Shown: positions 43,755 through 51,840 of the stretch, one piece after another
Layout of the letters: each line of letters begins with the position of its first letter
Position numbering within the stretch: position 1 is the first letter of the stretch
Source of the DNA: Rufibacter glacialis
GTDB lineage: Bacteria > Bacteroidota > Bacteroidia > Cytophagales > Hymenobacteraceae
DNA length: 64,000 bases
Assembly (NCBI RefSeq): GCF_008271745.1
Contig: NZ_VKKZ01000025.1
Location: 247,506 to 311,505, forward strand
Direction of reading: 5' to 3'
Notes under the pieces: model-generated
Seen by the model: the letters and a program-made list of their open reading frames with translations, nothing else
What the model was told of the DNA's origin: nothing
Database searches by the model: none
Position numbers and translations under genes: made by a program

Positions 43755-44933
43755 CTATTCCCCCTTGCCCGGAACCTCCTTTTTCAGCCATAAATCGCTC
43801 ACGATGGCGTAATGGTCAGAGAGGTTTTTCTTGATGGTTTTGTAGCCGGTTCCTACCAGGCGCGGGTCATGGAGCAGGTAATCTATCCGGAGAACGGAGA
43901 ACAAACCGTTGAAGGTGTTGCCCAGGCCCCACCCGCTTTCCACGAACGCATCTTGCAGGCCTTTGCTAATTTTATTATACGTGTAGGAGGCCGGCGGGTC
44001 ATTGAAATCGCCGCACACGATCACCGGGTAGGGCGAACTGGCGATGTGGTCCGCGACTACTTTCACCTGGTGCGCGCGCTTCACGGCCCCCACCTGCAAC
44101 CGCCTGATGATGTTCCGGGAGGCGATGATCTTCTCATCATTGGAAGGCTTGGCGTTGGGGTTACCCAGGAACTCATAGTCTTCGCGCTTGAACCGGTTAG
44201 ACTGGAAGTGTACGTTATAGACCCTGATGGTGTCTTCCCCTACCTTCAGATCCGTGAAAATGCAGAGGTTGTTCGTTTTCTCATTGAAGAGGATGCTGCC
44301 TTTCCTGACCACGGGATAGGTGCTGAAGGTGGCAATACCCCAGTGGTCACTTTCGCGCAAGGTCTCTGTGTAGGCCACGTGGTGGTTCGTTGCTTTTTGC
44401 AGCTGCAGCAGGGTGTCCAGGTTATTGCGGCGGGTGGTTTTAGAGGTGGTGTAGAACTCCTGGAAACACAGAATGTCTGGTGCCTCTTCCTGCACCATCT
44501 CAAAGATTTTATCGCGGGTACGGGGGTTGCCCGTCCAGTCATACAGGTCAAACAGGCGGGCGTTGAAACTGAGTACCCGCAGCTTCTGGGCATGAGCCGG
44601 GGGCTCCGTTTTGAAGAGGTTCAACTGGATCTGGGTACGCAGGTTATCAAACCCCACAAGTACCGCGAAGAGCGAGATGAACAAGGCCCGGCTTTTCACC
44701 AGGAGCCAGTACAGGATAAAGAGCAGGTTCACCAGCAACAGCCCCGGGTAGGCAAGTGCCATCAGGCTGGCCAGCCAGAAAAAGCTGGGGCTGACATAAG
44801 AAGCCACGTGGGAGAGCACCAACAGAAAAGCAGCTCCTATGTTGATAAACACAATCAGTTTAAACAAGAAGCTTCTTCTGGTTTTCTTCCCTGCCACAGT
44901 ACTTGTTTGAGTAAGGGTGTTGGTGTTCCCCAT
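43755..44933 (-). CDS. Membrane-anchored endonuclease/exonuclease/phosphatase-family protein
   Basis: 392 residues from the ATG at 44933. Three hydrophobic segments in the first 110 residues, then an EEP domain with the expected catalytic motifs: SFNARLF, a Glu in CFQEFY, VYNVHFQS, CGDFND and SDHY. Family members cleave phosphodiesters of nucleic acids, lipids or cyclic nucleotides. The domain would face the periplasm or cytoplasm next to the membrane. TATCTTTA, near the -7 consensus, sits just upstream of the start. It is a common Bacteroidota gene; the substrate is unknown. Confidence 0.9.
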   Translation of the reverse strand: MGNTNTLTQTSTVAGKKTRRSFLFKLIVFINIGAAFLLVLSHVASYVSPSFFWLASLMALAYPGLLLVNLLFILYWLLVKSRALFISLFAVLVGFDNLRTQIQLNLFKTEPPAHAQKLRVLSFNARLFDLYDWTGNPRTRDKIFEMVQEEAPDILCFQEFYTTSKTTRRNNLDTLLQLQKATNHHVAYTETLRESDHWGIATFSTYPVVRKGSILFNEKTNNLCIFTDLKVGEDTIRVYNVHFQSNRFKREDYEFLGNPNAKPSNDEKIIASRNIIRRLQVGAVKRAHQVKVVADHIASSPYPVIVCGDFNDPPASYTYNKISKGLQDAFVESGWGLGNTFNGLFSVLRIDYLLHDPRLVGTGYKTIKKNLSDHYAIVSDLWLKKEVPGKGE

Positions 44934-45516
44934 GCCTAAAGATACGAAGAGCCTGTCTTTAAAGAAAAGTAATCCTGAGAAAGAAGTGATCCCGGCGGTG
45001 GACAAGAGGATACCTCTTACAACCACCCCCGGCCCATTGCCGTACAACTGGTAAAACGAAACTTCTCCTTTTAAAGTCTTTTCCCGGCTACTTTCTTACT
45101 ACCTAAAGCACAGCTGGAGATACGCCTATTTACTTCCCTGAGGCTTTCTGTTTTATAAAGCACTAACTACAGAAAGGCATAAACTGTGGAACGTTCCCGG
45201 ACACTTTTTTAGGGTTAGAAAAGACGCAATAATTGGAAAGTATCCTCTACTTCGTTTGCCTGCAGCTTTCCAGTTAAGCTGGAGTAAGACCTATACCGTG
45301 GCCTTTGCGGTATTAACTTTAAACCAACAGGTTCTTTGGGCAAAGATCAGCCCTTCTATCCAACAACAAAGCACCTGACAAGCTGTCACCATCACTACAT
45401 GAACATTTATGAATCAGGGATTTCCCTTAATTCACTTAAAGCACCGCTTAAATTACCTTCCATTAGATCTAAATTTGCTGAAGCTGGATTTCAGGGCCTT
45501 TCTTAAGAAAGCAAGC
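44934..45516. other. Intergenic region, nothing recognised
   Basis: About 580 bp between two minus-strand genes. An open frame to 45047 is an N-terminal extension with a TTG start and is not supported. No strong hairpin is seen after the radical SAM gene. Confidence 0.4.
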
Positions 45517-46620
45517 TTAAAACATAGTGAGCTGTTTTCCTGCGCGAGGGGTAAAGGCAGTAAGGTCATATGGGGGCATGGCGCGGCCTTTAAAATGTTT
45601 GTGCAGCGATATCTTGAAGAGCGCCTTGATGGTTTCGGCCCATCTCCCCTCCCCTGACATCCTTCTGCCAAAGGTACTGTCGTTGAGGGAGCCTCCGTGG
45701 CAGGCCTTGATCTGGTCCAGGACTTTGGCGGCCTTATTAGGATAAGCCTTCTGCACCCAGTCTTCAAAGATCTCACCAATAGCCCCGTTCAACCGCACAA
45801 TGGTATAGGCCGCTGACAGGGCACCCGCCGCCGCCGAGGCCTCCAGGATAGCAGGTATCTCATGGTCGTTCAACCCGGCAATAACCGGGGCCACCATCAC
45901 ATTGACGGGTATGCCGGCCTCGGCCAACTGCCGTACCACCTGCAGCCGTTTGGTCCCGGTGGAGGTACGCGGCTCCAGCTTTTGCCGAAGCTCTTCTTGC
46001 AAGGTGGTGATAGAGATGTTCACGTGCAGGAGCCGGTGCTGGTGCAACTGAGTAAGCAGATCCAGGTCGCGTAAGATCAGGGCATTTTTGGTAATCATGC
46101 TCACCGGATGCCGGTACTGGAGCAGCACTTCCAGGAGGCGGCGGGTGATCTTCTCTTTGGCTTCCACGGGTTGGTAGCAGTCGGTGTTGCCGGCCAGCAT
46201 GATGGGACGCACCTCCCAGGTGGGGCTCTCCAGCTGGGTGCGAAGCAGGGCCGGGGCGTTCTCTTTCACTATCACCTTCTGCTCAAAATCCAGCCCCGCG
46301 CCCAGCCCCCAGTAGGCATGGGTATTGCGGGCGTAGCAGTAGACACACCCATGCTCACACCCCTGGTAGGGGTTCATGGAATACATGAGTCCCAGGTCTG
46401 GGGAGTTCACCTCGTTCACAATGGATTTAGGGTACTCCCTGAAAAATTGGGTGGCGGCCTTCTGTTCCCATGGTTCGTCAAGGCCTTCCAGATGCTCTAC
46501 CACGTACTCCTTTTTCAGGTAGGGATTGGTTGGGTTGTACTGTGCCCCTCTGCCCTTTGTAAGCTCCCCTTCCTGTCCGGGCCTGGGTACTTTGCCCTCT
46601 TCTGCCGCCATGTTTTCCAT
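45517..46620 (-). CDS. PA0069-family radical SAM protein
   Basis: 367 residues. The radical SAM cluster motif CxxxCxxC is CEHGCVYC, preceded by MYSMNPYQG, and followed by a TIM-barrel (MLAGNTDCYQPVE, VSMITKNALILRD, LHVNISITTL). The family, sometimes called SPL-like, is related to spore photoproduct lyase, but its reaction is not established. The start at 46620 gives a basic, Gly-rich N-terminus. No neighbour hints at its job. Confidence 0.92.
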   Translation of the reverse strand: MENMAAEEGKVPRPGQEGELTKGRGAQYNPTNPYLKKEYVVEHLEGLDEPWEQKAATQFFREYPKSIVNEVNSPDLGLMYSMNPYQGCEHGCVYCYARNTHAYWGLGAGLDFEQKVIVKENAPALLRTQLESPTWEVRPIMLAGNTDCYQPVEAKEKITRRLLEVLLQYRHPVSMITKNALILRDLDLLTQLHQHRLLHVNISITTLQEELRQKLEPRTSTGTKRLQVVRQLAEAGIPVNVMVAPVIAGLNDHEIPAILEASAAAGALSAAYTIVRLNGAIGEIFEDWVQKAYPNKAAKVLDQIKACHGGSLNDSTFGRRMSGEGRWAETIKALFKISLHKHFKGRAMPPYDLTAFTPRAGKQLTMF

Positions 46621-46919
46621 GGCTAAATTTATTAGCTTCTTTTTACAAATCCCAACTAATGCTATATTTTTTAGCCTTCCATCGCATCCCAGCTGACCAG
46701 AGAACGCTTCTTTATAGGAACCCCATCATTGGTGGATTTCTTACCTGGGAGCATAATTTAGTTTCAGACCACTCCGTCTTTTCACCAGTTGGCCTATAAG
46801 GGTAAATACCTATTTTTATAAAAAATATAGGTTAATTCCTTTTAGCACCAGCTAAATAAATTGCAATCTCGTAGGAAGATTCATACTGATAACCATCCAC
46901 CTTAACATTTCACGTAGCT
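46621..46919. promoter_or_regulatory. Intergenic region upstream of the Thr-Gly lipoprotein
   Basis: Divergent from the radical SAM gene. An AT-rich palindrome ACCTAT/ATAGGT (arms 46808-46813 and 46827-46832) lies about 90 bp upstream of the lipoprotein start. No gene. Confidence 0.35.
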
Positions 46920-47345
46920 ATGAAAATTACCGGATTAAACTTTGGCGCAGCTTGCGCTCTTGCGGCCATGATGGCATTCACTTCTTGTGGCGGCAGTGGC
47001 AACAAAGAAGACCAGGCCAATGGTACCACCACAGACAACACCTCTGTTGACAGCAACAACATGGATGATGGTACCAGCACCACCACAGACATGAGCGGTT
47101 CTGACACCATGGGCACCACCACCGGCACTACCGGAACCACCATGGGCACTACAGGTACCACTGGCACCACCGGTACCACAGGAACAACCAGTGGCACCGG
47201 CACCACAACTGGTACTACTACCGGTACCACCGGCTCTACCGGAACCACCATGGGCACTACTGGTACCACCACAGGAACAACCGGCACCACCACCGGCACC
47301 ACTGGCGGAACCACTGGTACTACTGGCGGAACCACCAGCCGCTAA
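46920..47345 (+). CDS. Thr-Gly-repeat surface lipoprotein
   Basis: 141 residues. A signal peptide ends in a lipobox MAFTSC (Cys23). A short acidic, Ser/Asp-rich region (about 27-62) is followed by about 75 residues made of GTT, GTTT and occasional GTTM, GST or GGTT units. No other domain is present. The repeat keeps Thr and Gly with varied codons, so it appears selected as protein, not merely a DNA microsatellite. It would be a flexible, possibly heavily O-glycosylated stalk: Bacteroidota glycosylate D-S/T motifs, though these are present only in the first part. Function unknown. Confidence 0.8.
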   Translation: MKITGLNFGAACALAAMMAFTSCGGSGNKEDQANGTTTDNTSVDSNNMDDGTSTTTDMSGSDTMGTTTGTTGTTMGTTGTTGTTGTTGTTSGTGTTTGTTTGTTGSTGTTMGTTGTTTGTTGTTTGTTGGTTGTTGGTTSR

Positions 47346-47390
47346 TCCCCCACGCACTGGCAAAACCTCCTGGTCTTGCCACCCGATATT

Positions 47391-47440
47391 CCCCAAAAAG
47401 AAAGAGCAGCCGGTATACCGGCTGCTCTTTCTTTTTGGGG
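47391..47440. terminator. 50-bp perfect palindrome, bidirectional terminator
   Basis: The whole segment is its own reverse complement, with arms starting CCCCAAAAAGAAAGAGCAGC around CCGGTATACCGG. It sits between the convergent lipoprotein and cytochrome genes, 45 and 14 bp from their stops. Its A/T-rich arms give a T-run in both directions. Confidence 0.9.
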
Positions 47441-47454
47441 AAGTATTACTATGG

Positions 47455-47856
47455 TCAAGGACAATTGGCGACCTGCTCTCTGACCTGGCCAAAAGAGACC
47501 CGCTCCTTAGGCGATTTGAATTCCTTGTGCAGGTAGTTGATGATATTGGTGATGTCTGCCTCTGACAACTGGGGGTTGCCAGGCATGGGCTGGTTGTACT
47601 GCTTGCCATTCACCATGATGGGCCCCTGTATTCCCTGCCGGATAAGGCAGGCCAGGTAATCGCGGTTCTTCTCTGAGTAGTCTGAGTTCACCAGCGGCGG
47701 GATCACACCCCGCAGGCCTTCCCCGTTTTCCAGGTGGCAACTGGCGCAATGGCGGCCATAGAGCAATTCTCCTTCATCGCCTCTTTCTGTAAAACAGCCC
47801 GCAAACGAGAGGCTCACCCACAGCAGCACGCAAAGGCTTTTCTTTGGCAAAGACAT
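47455..47856 (-). CDS. Membrane-anchored c-type cytochrome
   Basis: 133 residues from the ATG at 47856. A lipoprotein signal ends in SFAGC (Cys21). One haem-c motif, CASCH (37-41), and a plausible axial Met in QPMPG (Met91) define a single-haem cytochrome c. It would sit in the periplasm on a membrane anchor. The gene starts 4 bp after the SCO gene stop, in an operon with SCO and a helical lipoprotein. An upstream ATG at 47889 would overlap the SCO gene and lose the signal peptide. Confidence 0.92.
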   Translation of the reverse strand: MSLPKKSLCVLLWVSLSFAGCFTERGDEGELLYGRHCASCHLENGEGLRGVIPPLVNSDYSEKNRDYLACLIRQGIQGPIMVNGKQYNQPMPGNPQLSEADITNIINYLHKEFKSPKERVSFGQVREQVANCP

Positions 47857-47860
47857 AACG

Positions 47861-48508
47861 CTATTTCTTTGTTTCGGCCAGGAGCACATCCATGTCCTGC
47901 AACAGTTTGTCTACATCCTCGGCCTTGGTGCCGTCATAATGCCCCCGCAGCCGGCGCTGCTCATCTACCAGCAAGAAAGCGCCACTGTGCTCAAAGCCGC
48001 CGGGCATGGCCTTGTCTACCATGGCAGTGGTGAAGTAGTGCTTCTGCGCCATGTCCAGGATGGTATCGCGGTCCCCGGTCAAAAAGTGCCAGGAAGCGCT
48101 CTTCACGCCCAACCGCTGGGCATAATCCCGAAGCACGGCAACGGTGTCATGGGTGGGGTCTATGGAGTGCGAAAGCAGGGTCACCCGCGGGTTGTCTTTG
48201 TACTTCTCGTACACCCGCAGCATCTGGCTTTTCATTTTAGGGCAGATAGACGGACAGGAGGTGAAAAAGAAATCAGCTACGTAGATCTTTCCGGCCACCG
48301 TCTCTTGCGTCACCTTTTGACTGTCCTGATCCACGAAGGCAAAATCTGGGATGGCATGGTACACCGTGTCTACCTGCGGTTTACCGTCTACCACGGTCAC
48401 CTTGGGTTCTCGGGGGCCTAAAATGGGCAATTGCTTGCTTTCAGGGGGGGCGGTACAGGCTGTGGCCAGAGCCATGCCCAGGCATAGGGCTAAAAAGGAA
48501 CGTTTCAT
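47861..48508 (-). CDS. SCO1/SenC-family copper chaperone
   Basis: 215 residues. A lipoprotein signal (LATAC, Cys18) leads to a thioredoxin-like domain. The copper-binding CxxxC is CPSIC (85-89) and the distal His is in GFEHSGAF. It would deliver copper to the CuA site of cytochrome c oxidase or act in a thiol-redox step. Cotranscribed with a lipoprotein gene whose stop overlaps its start by 4 bp (ATGA) and with a cytochrome c gene 4 bp downstream. Confidence 0.93.
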   Translation of the reverse strand: MKRSFLALCLGMALATACTAPPESKQLPILGPREPKVTVVDGKPQVDTVYHAIPDFAFVDQDSQKVTQETVAGKIYVADFFFTSCPSICPKMKSQMLRVYEKYKDNPRVTLLSHSIDPTHDTVAVLRDYAQRLGVKSASWHFLTGDRDTILDMAQKHYFTTAMVDKAMPGGFEHSGAFLLVDEQRRLRGHYDGTKAEDVDKLLQDMDVLLAETKK

Positions 48509-48930
48509 TTGGGCGTGTTGCTGTAAAGGGTGTTCAAGGAATCTGCGGCCCTGAGACTTTGGGTAATACTTTCCTGCACCTGCGCGATCTTCTCTTTCTC
48601 CTGCTGCAGGTACTGGAGTGCTTCAGGGGCGGGTTTGCCCTCCGGGGCCCGGTAGGCGCGCATCCACTGCATCATCTCCTCGTCGGCTTTCACCAGGTGG
48701 GTGATGCCGGTGGTCAGGCTTTGCCGGGCCAGGGTATCCTGCACCTGCACAGAGTCTCTCAGGTAGGTGAGTTGTTTTCGGTTGGAGTACAGGGTTCCCA
48801 TGTTGGCCATGGCCGAATCATGGAGTGCCATCACCTCCTGCTGCAGCAATTCCACCTTCTTTTCCGGCGAAGGCGCGCAGGCAGCACCTAACAGCACCAA
48901 AGAAAGCAGCGGTAGCAAAGGGTTCTTCAT
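48505..48930 (-). CDS. Small helical lipoprotein, first gene of the cytochrome/SCO operon
   Basis: 141 residues. Lipobox LGAAC (Cys18), then almost all helix (KKVELLQQEVMALHDSAMANMG, ... AEEMMQWMRAYRAPEG) with a conserved-looking MxxxM and His. The repeated Met and His residues could bind copper, which would fit its operon with SCO, but this is speculative. The ATGA overlap with the SCO gene indicates translational coupling. Confidence 0.82.
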   Translation of the reverse strand: MKNPLLPLLSLVLLGAACAPSPEKKVELLQQEVMALHDSAMANMGTLYSNRKQLTYLRDSVQVQDTLARQSLTTGITHLVKADEEMMQWMRAYRAPEGKPAPEALQYLQQEKEKIAQVQESITQSLRAADSLNTLYSNTPK

Positions 48931-48951
48931 GAAGGATTGCGTTTAAAACCA

Positions 48952-48959
48952 CAAAGGTA
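48952..48959 (-). promoter_or_regulatory. -7 promoter box of the cytochrome/SCO operon
   Basis: Minus-strand TACCTTTG, exact match to TAnnTTTG, 22 bp upstream of the first gene's start. No convincing -33 TTG. Confidence 0.55.
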
Positions 48960-49276
48960 GCCTCTTCCTGGTAGAACGCCCAGCCTTCGGCCGGATTATG
49001 CTGAATTCTCCTGTTTTAGTTGCCCTTTCCCAGAATCCCTTCTTTTCTGACCTGCTGTACCCTTGTCTTTTCCCCCTGCCAAGGCAAAAGGTTCGCACAT
49101 CTACAACCGAGCATACCGGTTACCTGAGCAAGCACTCCTCCAGGACAGCCACCTCCACACCCTTCCGCCCGGCTTCCTCCCCTAACCTCCTTTTCAGAAA
49201 ACAGGCCTTAAACAAGAAGAGGAGCCACCCTTGCAGGTAGCTCCTCTTTTAGTTTATAGATTAGAGAGCGGCCGGC
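48960..49276. other. Intergenic region with a terminator hairpin
   Basis: No gene. Near 49197-49213 is AAAACAGGCCTTAAAC, a 16-bp sequence also found at about 59857. It ends in the hairpin at 49217-49248. Confidence 0.45.
49217..49248 (-). terminator. Terminator hairpin after the Arg/Asp-rich protein gene
   Basis: AAGAGGAGC (49217-49225) pairs with GCTCCTCTT (49240-49248) as a 9-bp perfect stem. A T-run follows on the plus side and a T-rich stretch on the minus side. Confidence 0.6.
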
Positions 49277-50281
49277 TTACCAGTTAAAGTCCTCCCGATT
49301 GCCTGGCTGCGATCCTTGGGAACGTACGTGTCCGCTCATGGGGTCGTAGCGGCGTTCCCGGCCTTCCTCGGCCCGGAAGTCACGGTCATAGCCCCAGCTC
49401 AAAGAACCGGCCATATTGCCGTTGTTCTCCCCATTGCCGTAGCGCTCACTGCGGGCTCCTTCGCCTTGTTGGTCAAAGTGGTCGCGGCGAGCCTGGTTGT
49501 AGCCAAACTGGGAGCTGTTCTCGGCGCGGGTGCGGCGGTCATGGCCACTATTGAGCTGGCCTAGCTGACGGCCCCGCTCATATTCTCCGCGGTTGTAGTG
49601 CGACTGGGCATCATCATAGATCTCATAGCGGCTGTCATCATCACGGCGCGCATTGTGGTTGGCACTAGTGCGGGCACTGTCTCTGGAGCCGGACCGGCCA
49701 GAGGGCTCCCACCCTCTAGTGTTGTCGGCGCCTTGGGTGCCGTAGCGGCCTGTGCCGTCATATTGCTCGCGTTCGCCCGGGGCGAAGCTGTTGTGGTCGC
49801 GGTAGGCGCCGTACACCTGGCGGTTCACGTGCTGCTCTTCTCCGCGGCCATGGCCGCTGGCCCACTGGTTTCCGCCGGAGGAGTTTTGGTGCGAGCCGTT
49901 GCGGGAAGATCCCCAGCCTTGAGCCCCACCGTAGCTGCCCATGTTGCCAAAGTTGCGGGCAGAGTGCTCAAGACCATTATTGTCTTCATGGGCCCCCAGG
50001 TTGTCAAAGCGCTCTCCGCGGCGGTGAGGGTCTCTGCCGTAGTCGCGGGGCAACTCGTGGTCGCGCTCGCGGCGCCGGTCTTCATGGGAGCCCTGGTAGT
50101 TTCCGCTGCGGTAGTCGCGGCTGCTGTCACGGTCGTTGAAGTTCTGGTGGTCCAGCCTTTCATACTCCCGGCCCCGGTCGTTGTCCAGGCGGTAGGAACC
50201 GCGGTACTGGTCCTCGTCCTGCTGGTGCCGGTTGGCGGAACGGTTCTGCCCATAGTCTTTTGATCTCTGATTTCTATCCAT
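49277..50281 (-). CDS. Highly hydrophilic, disordered Arg/Asp/Gly-rich protein
   Basis: 334 residues with almost no hydrophobic core. It is dominated by Arg, Asp, Gly, Asn, Tyr and His, with recurring DRxRxxxY and SxxYGxxQ-type stretches (for example RDYGRDPHRRGERFDN). No signal peptide or TM. It resembles in composition desiccation/stress-type hydrophilins and the phase-separating RG/YG-rich proteins. The frame runs upstream to 50380 through a perfect hairpin, so the ATG at 50281 is preferred. Function unknown. Confidence 0.7.
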   Translation of the reverse strand: MDRNQRSKDYGQNRSANRHQQDEDQYRGSYRLDNDRGREYERLDHQNFNDRDSSRDYRSGNYQGSHEDRRRERDHELPRDYGRDPHRRGERFDNLGAHEDNNGLEHSARNFGNMGSYGGAQGWGSSRNGSHQNSSGGNQWASGHGRGEEQHVNRQVYGAYRDHNSFAPGEREQYDGTGRYGTQGADNTRGWEPSGRSGSRDSARTSANHNARRDDDSRYEIYDDAQSHYNRGEYERGRQLGQLNSGHDRRTRAENSSQFGYNQARRDHFDQQGEGARSERYGNGENNGNMAGSLSWGYDRDFRAEEGRERRYDPMSGHVRSQGSQPGNREDFNW

Positions 50282-50328
50282 AGTCGTAGACGTTACGTGA
50301 AACAAAAAACAGCTTATCTTAACGACAA

Positions 50329-50388
50329 GGGAGGCGTTGCGGTTTTGGGGTGTTTCTGCAAAAACACCCCAAAACCGCAACGCCTCCC
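50329..50388 (-). terminator. 27-bp perfect hairpin between two minus-strand genes
   Basis: Arms 50329-50355 and 50362-50388 begin GGGAGGCGTTGCGGTTTTGG and are perfectly complementary around a 6-nt loop. It follows the acidic small protein gene by 22 bp. No long T-run, but the stem is among the longest here. Confidence 0.8.
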
Positions 50389-50410
50389 GTCTCAGGCCTT
50401 CTTCAGACCT

Positions 50411-50674
50411 CTATTTGGTGCGGAGGTTGTTCGCGTTGCTGCCGTCCAGGCGGGTAGTGTCTTCCTCGTCTTCGGCGGCTACGTTGCCTTCGGCCAGGCG
50501 GCCTTCGGGCTCACTGTCTAGGTGGTCGGCCTCTATGGCCTCCAGCGGACTTCCGCCCAGATCGGGCTTTCCTTCAGGATAGTCTTTCTTCGCCCCCTTC
50601 ATAGGCGTGGGGTTCTCGTCTGGCAGGCGTCTGCTTTCATCAGCGTTGGTGATGTTGTCGTTCTCAATGGGCAT
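50411..50674 (-). CDS. Small acidic disordered protein
   Basis: 87 residues, rich in Glu, Asp, Pro and Asn, with no hydrophobic core (MPIENDNITNADESRRLPDE...DEEDTTRLDG). It is probably cytoplasmic and disordered. Located between the basic disordered protein and a zinc-ribbon protein. Opposite charge balance to its downstream neighbour suggests they could interact, but that is a guess. Not recognised. Confidence 0.65.
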   Translation of the reverse strand: MPIENDNITNADESRRLPDENPTPMKGAKKDYPEGKPDLGGSPLEAIEADHLDSEPEGRLAEGNVAAEDEEDTTRLDGSNANNLRTK

Positions 50675-50765
50675 AACGTTGATCTCTAATTATGGAAGGG
50701 GACCCTTGTAGTCCCTTTTACCTATGTACGTATATTAGAGAAATTGTATGTTACTAAATAGTAAA

Positions 50766-50813
50766 GAAGCCCGTTTGGGGGCTGTTCCAAAAAACGGCCC
50801 CCAAACGGGCTTC
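50766..50813 (-). terminator. 21-bp hairpin after the zinc-ribbon gene
   Basis: GAAGCCCGTTTGGGGGCTGTT (50766-50786) pairs with its counterpart at 50793-50813 with one mismatch. It is 22 bp past the stop. Confidence 0.8.
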
Positions 50814-50834
50814 GGGCATTTTAAACGGCGGGGC

Positions 50835-51467
50835 CTAGTTCTCGCTGAAAGGCTCCATTTTAATTTTCTCAATCATGAGGTATTTCTTGAACTCATGCAG
50901 CATGCGGGCCATCTCTTTGTCCTGCTCCTCCATCTGAAGTTTCTCGGTGTCTGCCGAGGTGATGGCGGCTCTTAGCTGTTCCAGGCTCACGGCCATGTGG
51001 TCACGCGCTTCCTGGGCTCGGGCCCGGAGTTCCTCCTCCGTTTCCAGGGAGGCAATATTGGTGTCCAGCTCCTGCAGGCAAAGCTCCAGGAAGGGGATCA
51101 TGTCCCAGGGGTTGTTGGGCCGGTTCCAGGTGAACTCAATGTTGCAGCGGCGGCATTTGTACCGGTTAGATTTCCAGCCCAGCTCATTGGTGGCCACGGT
51201 GGTTTTCTTGAGCTGGTCTACCTTGCCGCAGGACGGGCACTGGGCATGGTCTTCTATGATCCCTTTCAGGGTGTTGTGCTTCTCCAGCACCTGCTGCCTG
51301 AAATCAGCGTGGCTGTAGATTTTCTCGGTGAGGCGCTCACAGGCAGCATTCAACTCCTGGTGCTCCTGCGTCAGGGTGCCTTCGGCGGCCAAACGCTCTC
51401 CCCGCTTCTTGAAAAAGGAGATGAGTTTGATGACCTCGCGCTCATTTTCCGTGATATTCTGCTTCAT
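50835..51467 (-). CDS. Zinc-ribbon and coiled-coil protein
   Basis: 210 residues. Helical at both ends with a central zinc ribbon: CPSCGK (about 77-80) and CRRCNIEF (about 105-108) give four Cys. The ends are charged coiled coil (TEEELRARAQEARDHM, ... EEQDKEMARMLHEFKKYL). Not recognised; it could bind nucleic acid. A TATCTTTG -7 box lies 28 bp upstream, so it has its own promoter, separate from the RNA-like element beyond. Confidence 0.75.
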   Translation of the reverse strand: MKQNITENEREVIKLISFFKKRGERLAAEGTLTQEHQELNAACERLTEKIYSHADFRQQVLEKHNTLKGIIEDHAQCPSCGKVDQLKKTTVATNELGWKSNRYKCRRCNIEFTWNRPNNPWDMIPFLELCLQELDTNIASLETEEELRARAQEARDHMAVSLEQLRAAITSADTEKLQMEEQDKEMARMLHEFKKYLMIEKIKMEPFSEN

Positions 51468-51494
51468 GTAGTCTCTGCTGGATTTTAATTATTC

Positions 51495-51502
51495 CAAAGA
51501 TA
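51495..51502 (-). promoter_or_regulatory. -7 promoter box of the zinc-ribbon gene
   Basis: Minus-strand TATCTTTG, exact TAnnTTTG, 28 bp upstream of the ATG. Confidence 0.55.
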
Positions 51503-51640
51503 CGAAAAAGAGGCCGTACCCTGGCAGCCGGCTCCAGGGCAAGCTGAGCATTCGGGCCAAGGGCCTTCCGGGGCCATTCTCCTTTTATGCATTTCAGACG
51601 CTAGAGAGACCCATTTGTTCTGGATCTGCCTGGGGAGGAA

Positions 51641-51840
51641 AACAAAAAACCTCTTCTCCCAAAAGGAAGAAGAGGTTATAAAAAGAAGGGGCAGGCGGCC
51701 CAAGATGTCATCAGCATCTGTAGCATATCCCCCAATAAGCACCAGAACTTTTGACGCTTCTGCAAGCAGAAGTGTTCCGCCGCCCCTTTATGTCTTTCTG
51801 TTTTATCAGCTACAAACTGTCTTTGTTGCTTTAACTGATT
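51641..51840 (-). ncRNA. Candidate stand-alone structured small RNA (about 200 nt)
   Basis: On the minus strand an exact -7 box TACCTTTG (51848-51841) is followed by three structured parts. First, a 5' hairpin (AGCAACAAA/TTTGTAGCT around GACAG, about 51830-51808). Second, a branched domain closed by AAGGGGCGGCGG (51788-51777) and CCGCCTGCCCCTT (51698-51686), holding a CTTCTGC/GCAGAAG hairpin (51772-51757) and a GTCA..TCTG/CAGA..TGAC stem (51755-51707) with a G-rich loop. Third, a terminator (about 51676-51645). The downstream gene has its own promoter, so this is unlikely to be just a leader. The family is not recognised. Confidence 0.5.
51645..51676 (-). terminator. Rho-independent terminator of the RNA candidate
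   Basis: AACCTCTTCT and AGAAGAGGTT pair as a 10-bp stem with two further possible pairs, and the minus strand continues TTTTTTG. The intervening loop is short. Confidence 0.75.

Noticed and set aside
46935..47609. Minus-strand Gly/Ser/Cys-rich frame over the Thr-Gly lipoprotein
   Set aside because: The repeat leaves several frames open; only the plus frame has a signal peptide and lipobox, and this one would cross a terminator.
49598..50263. 221-codon plus-strand Val/Ala-rich frame opposite the Arg/Asp-rich protein
   Set aside because: Hydrophobic shadow of a hydrophilic gene; it has no start context. I note that both frames are open, so the minus frame is chosen on composition and its ATG.
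51485..51742. 85-codon minus-strand frame across the RNA candidate's 3' part
   Set aside because: It runs through the terminator hairpin and has no family features.
51641..51840. 6S RNA, tmRNA or SRP RNA as identity of the RNA candidate
   Set aside because: The ends do not pair with each other as in 6S RNA, there is no tag frame, and the conserved SRP loop sequence is missing.
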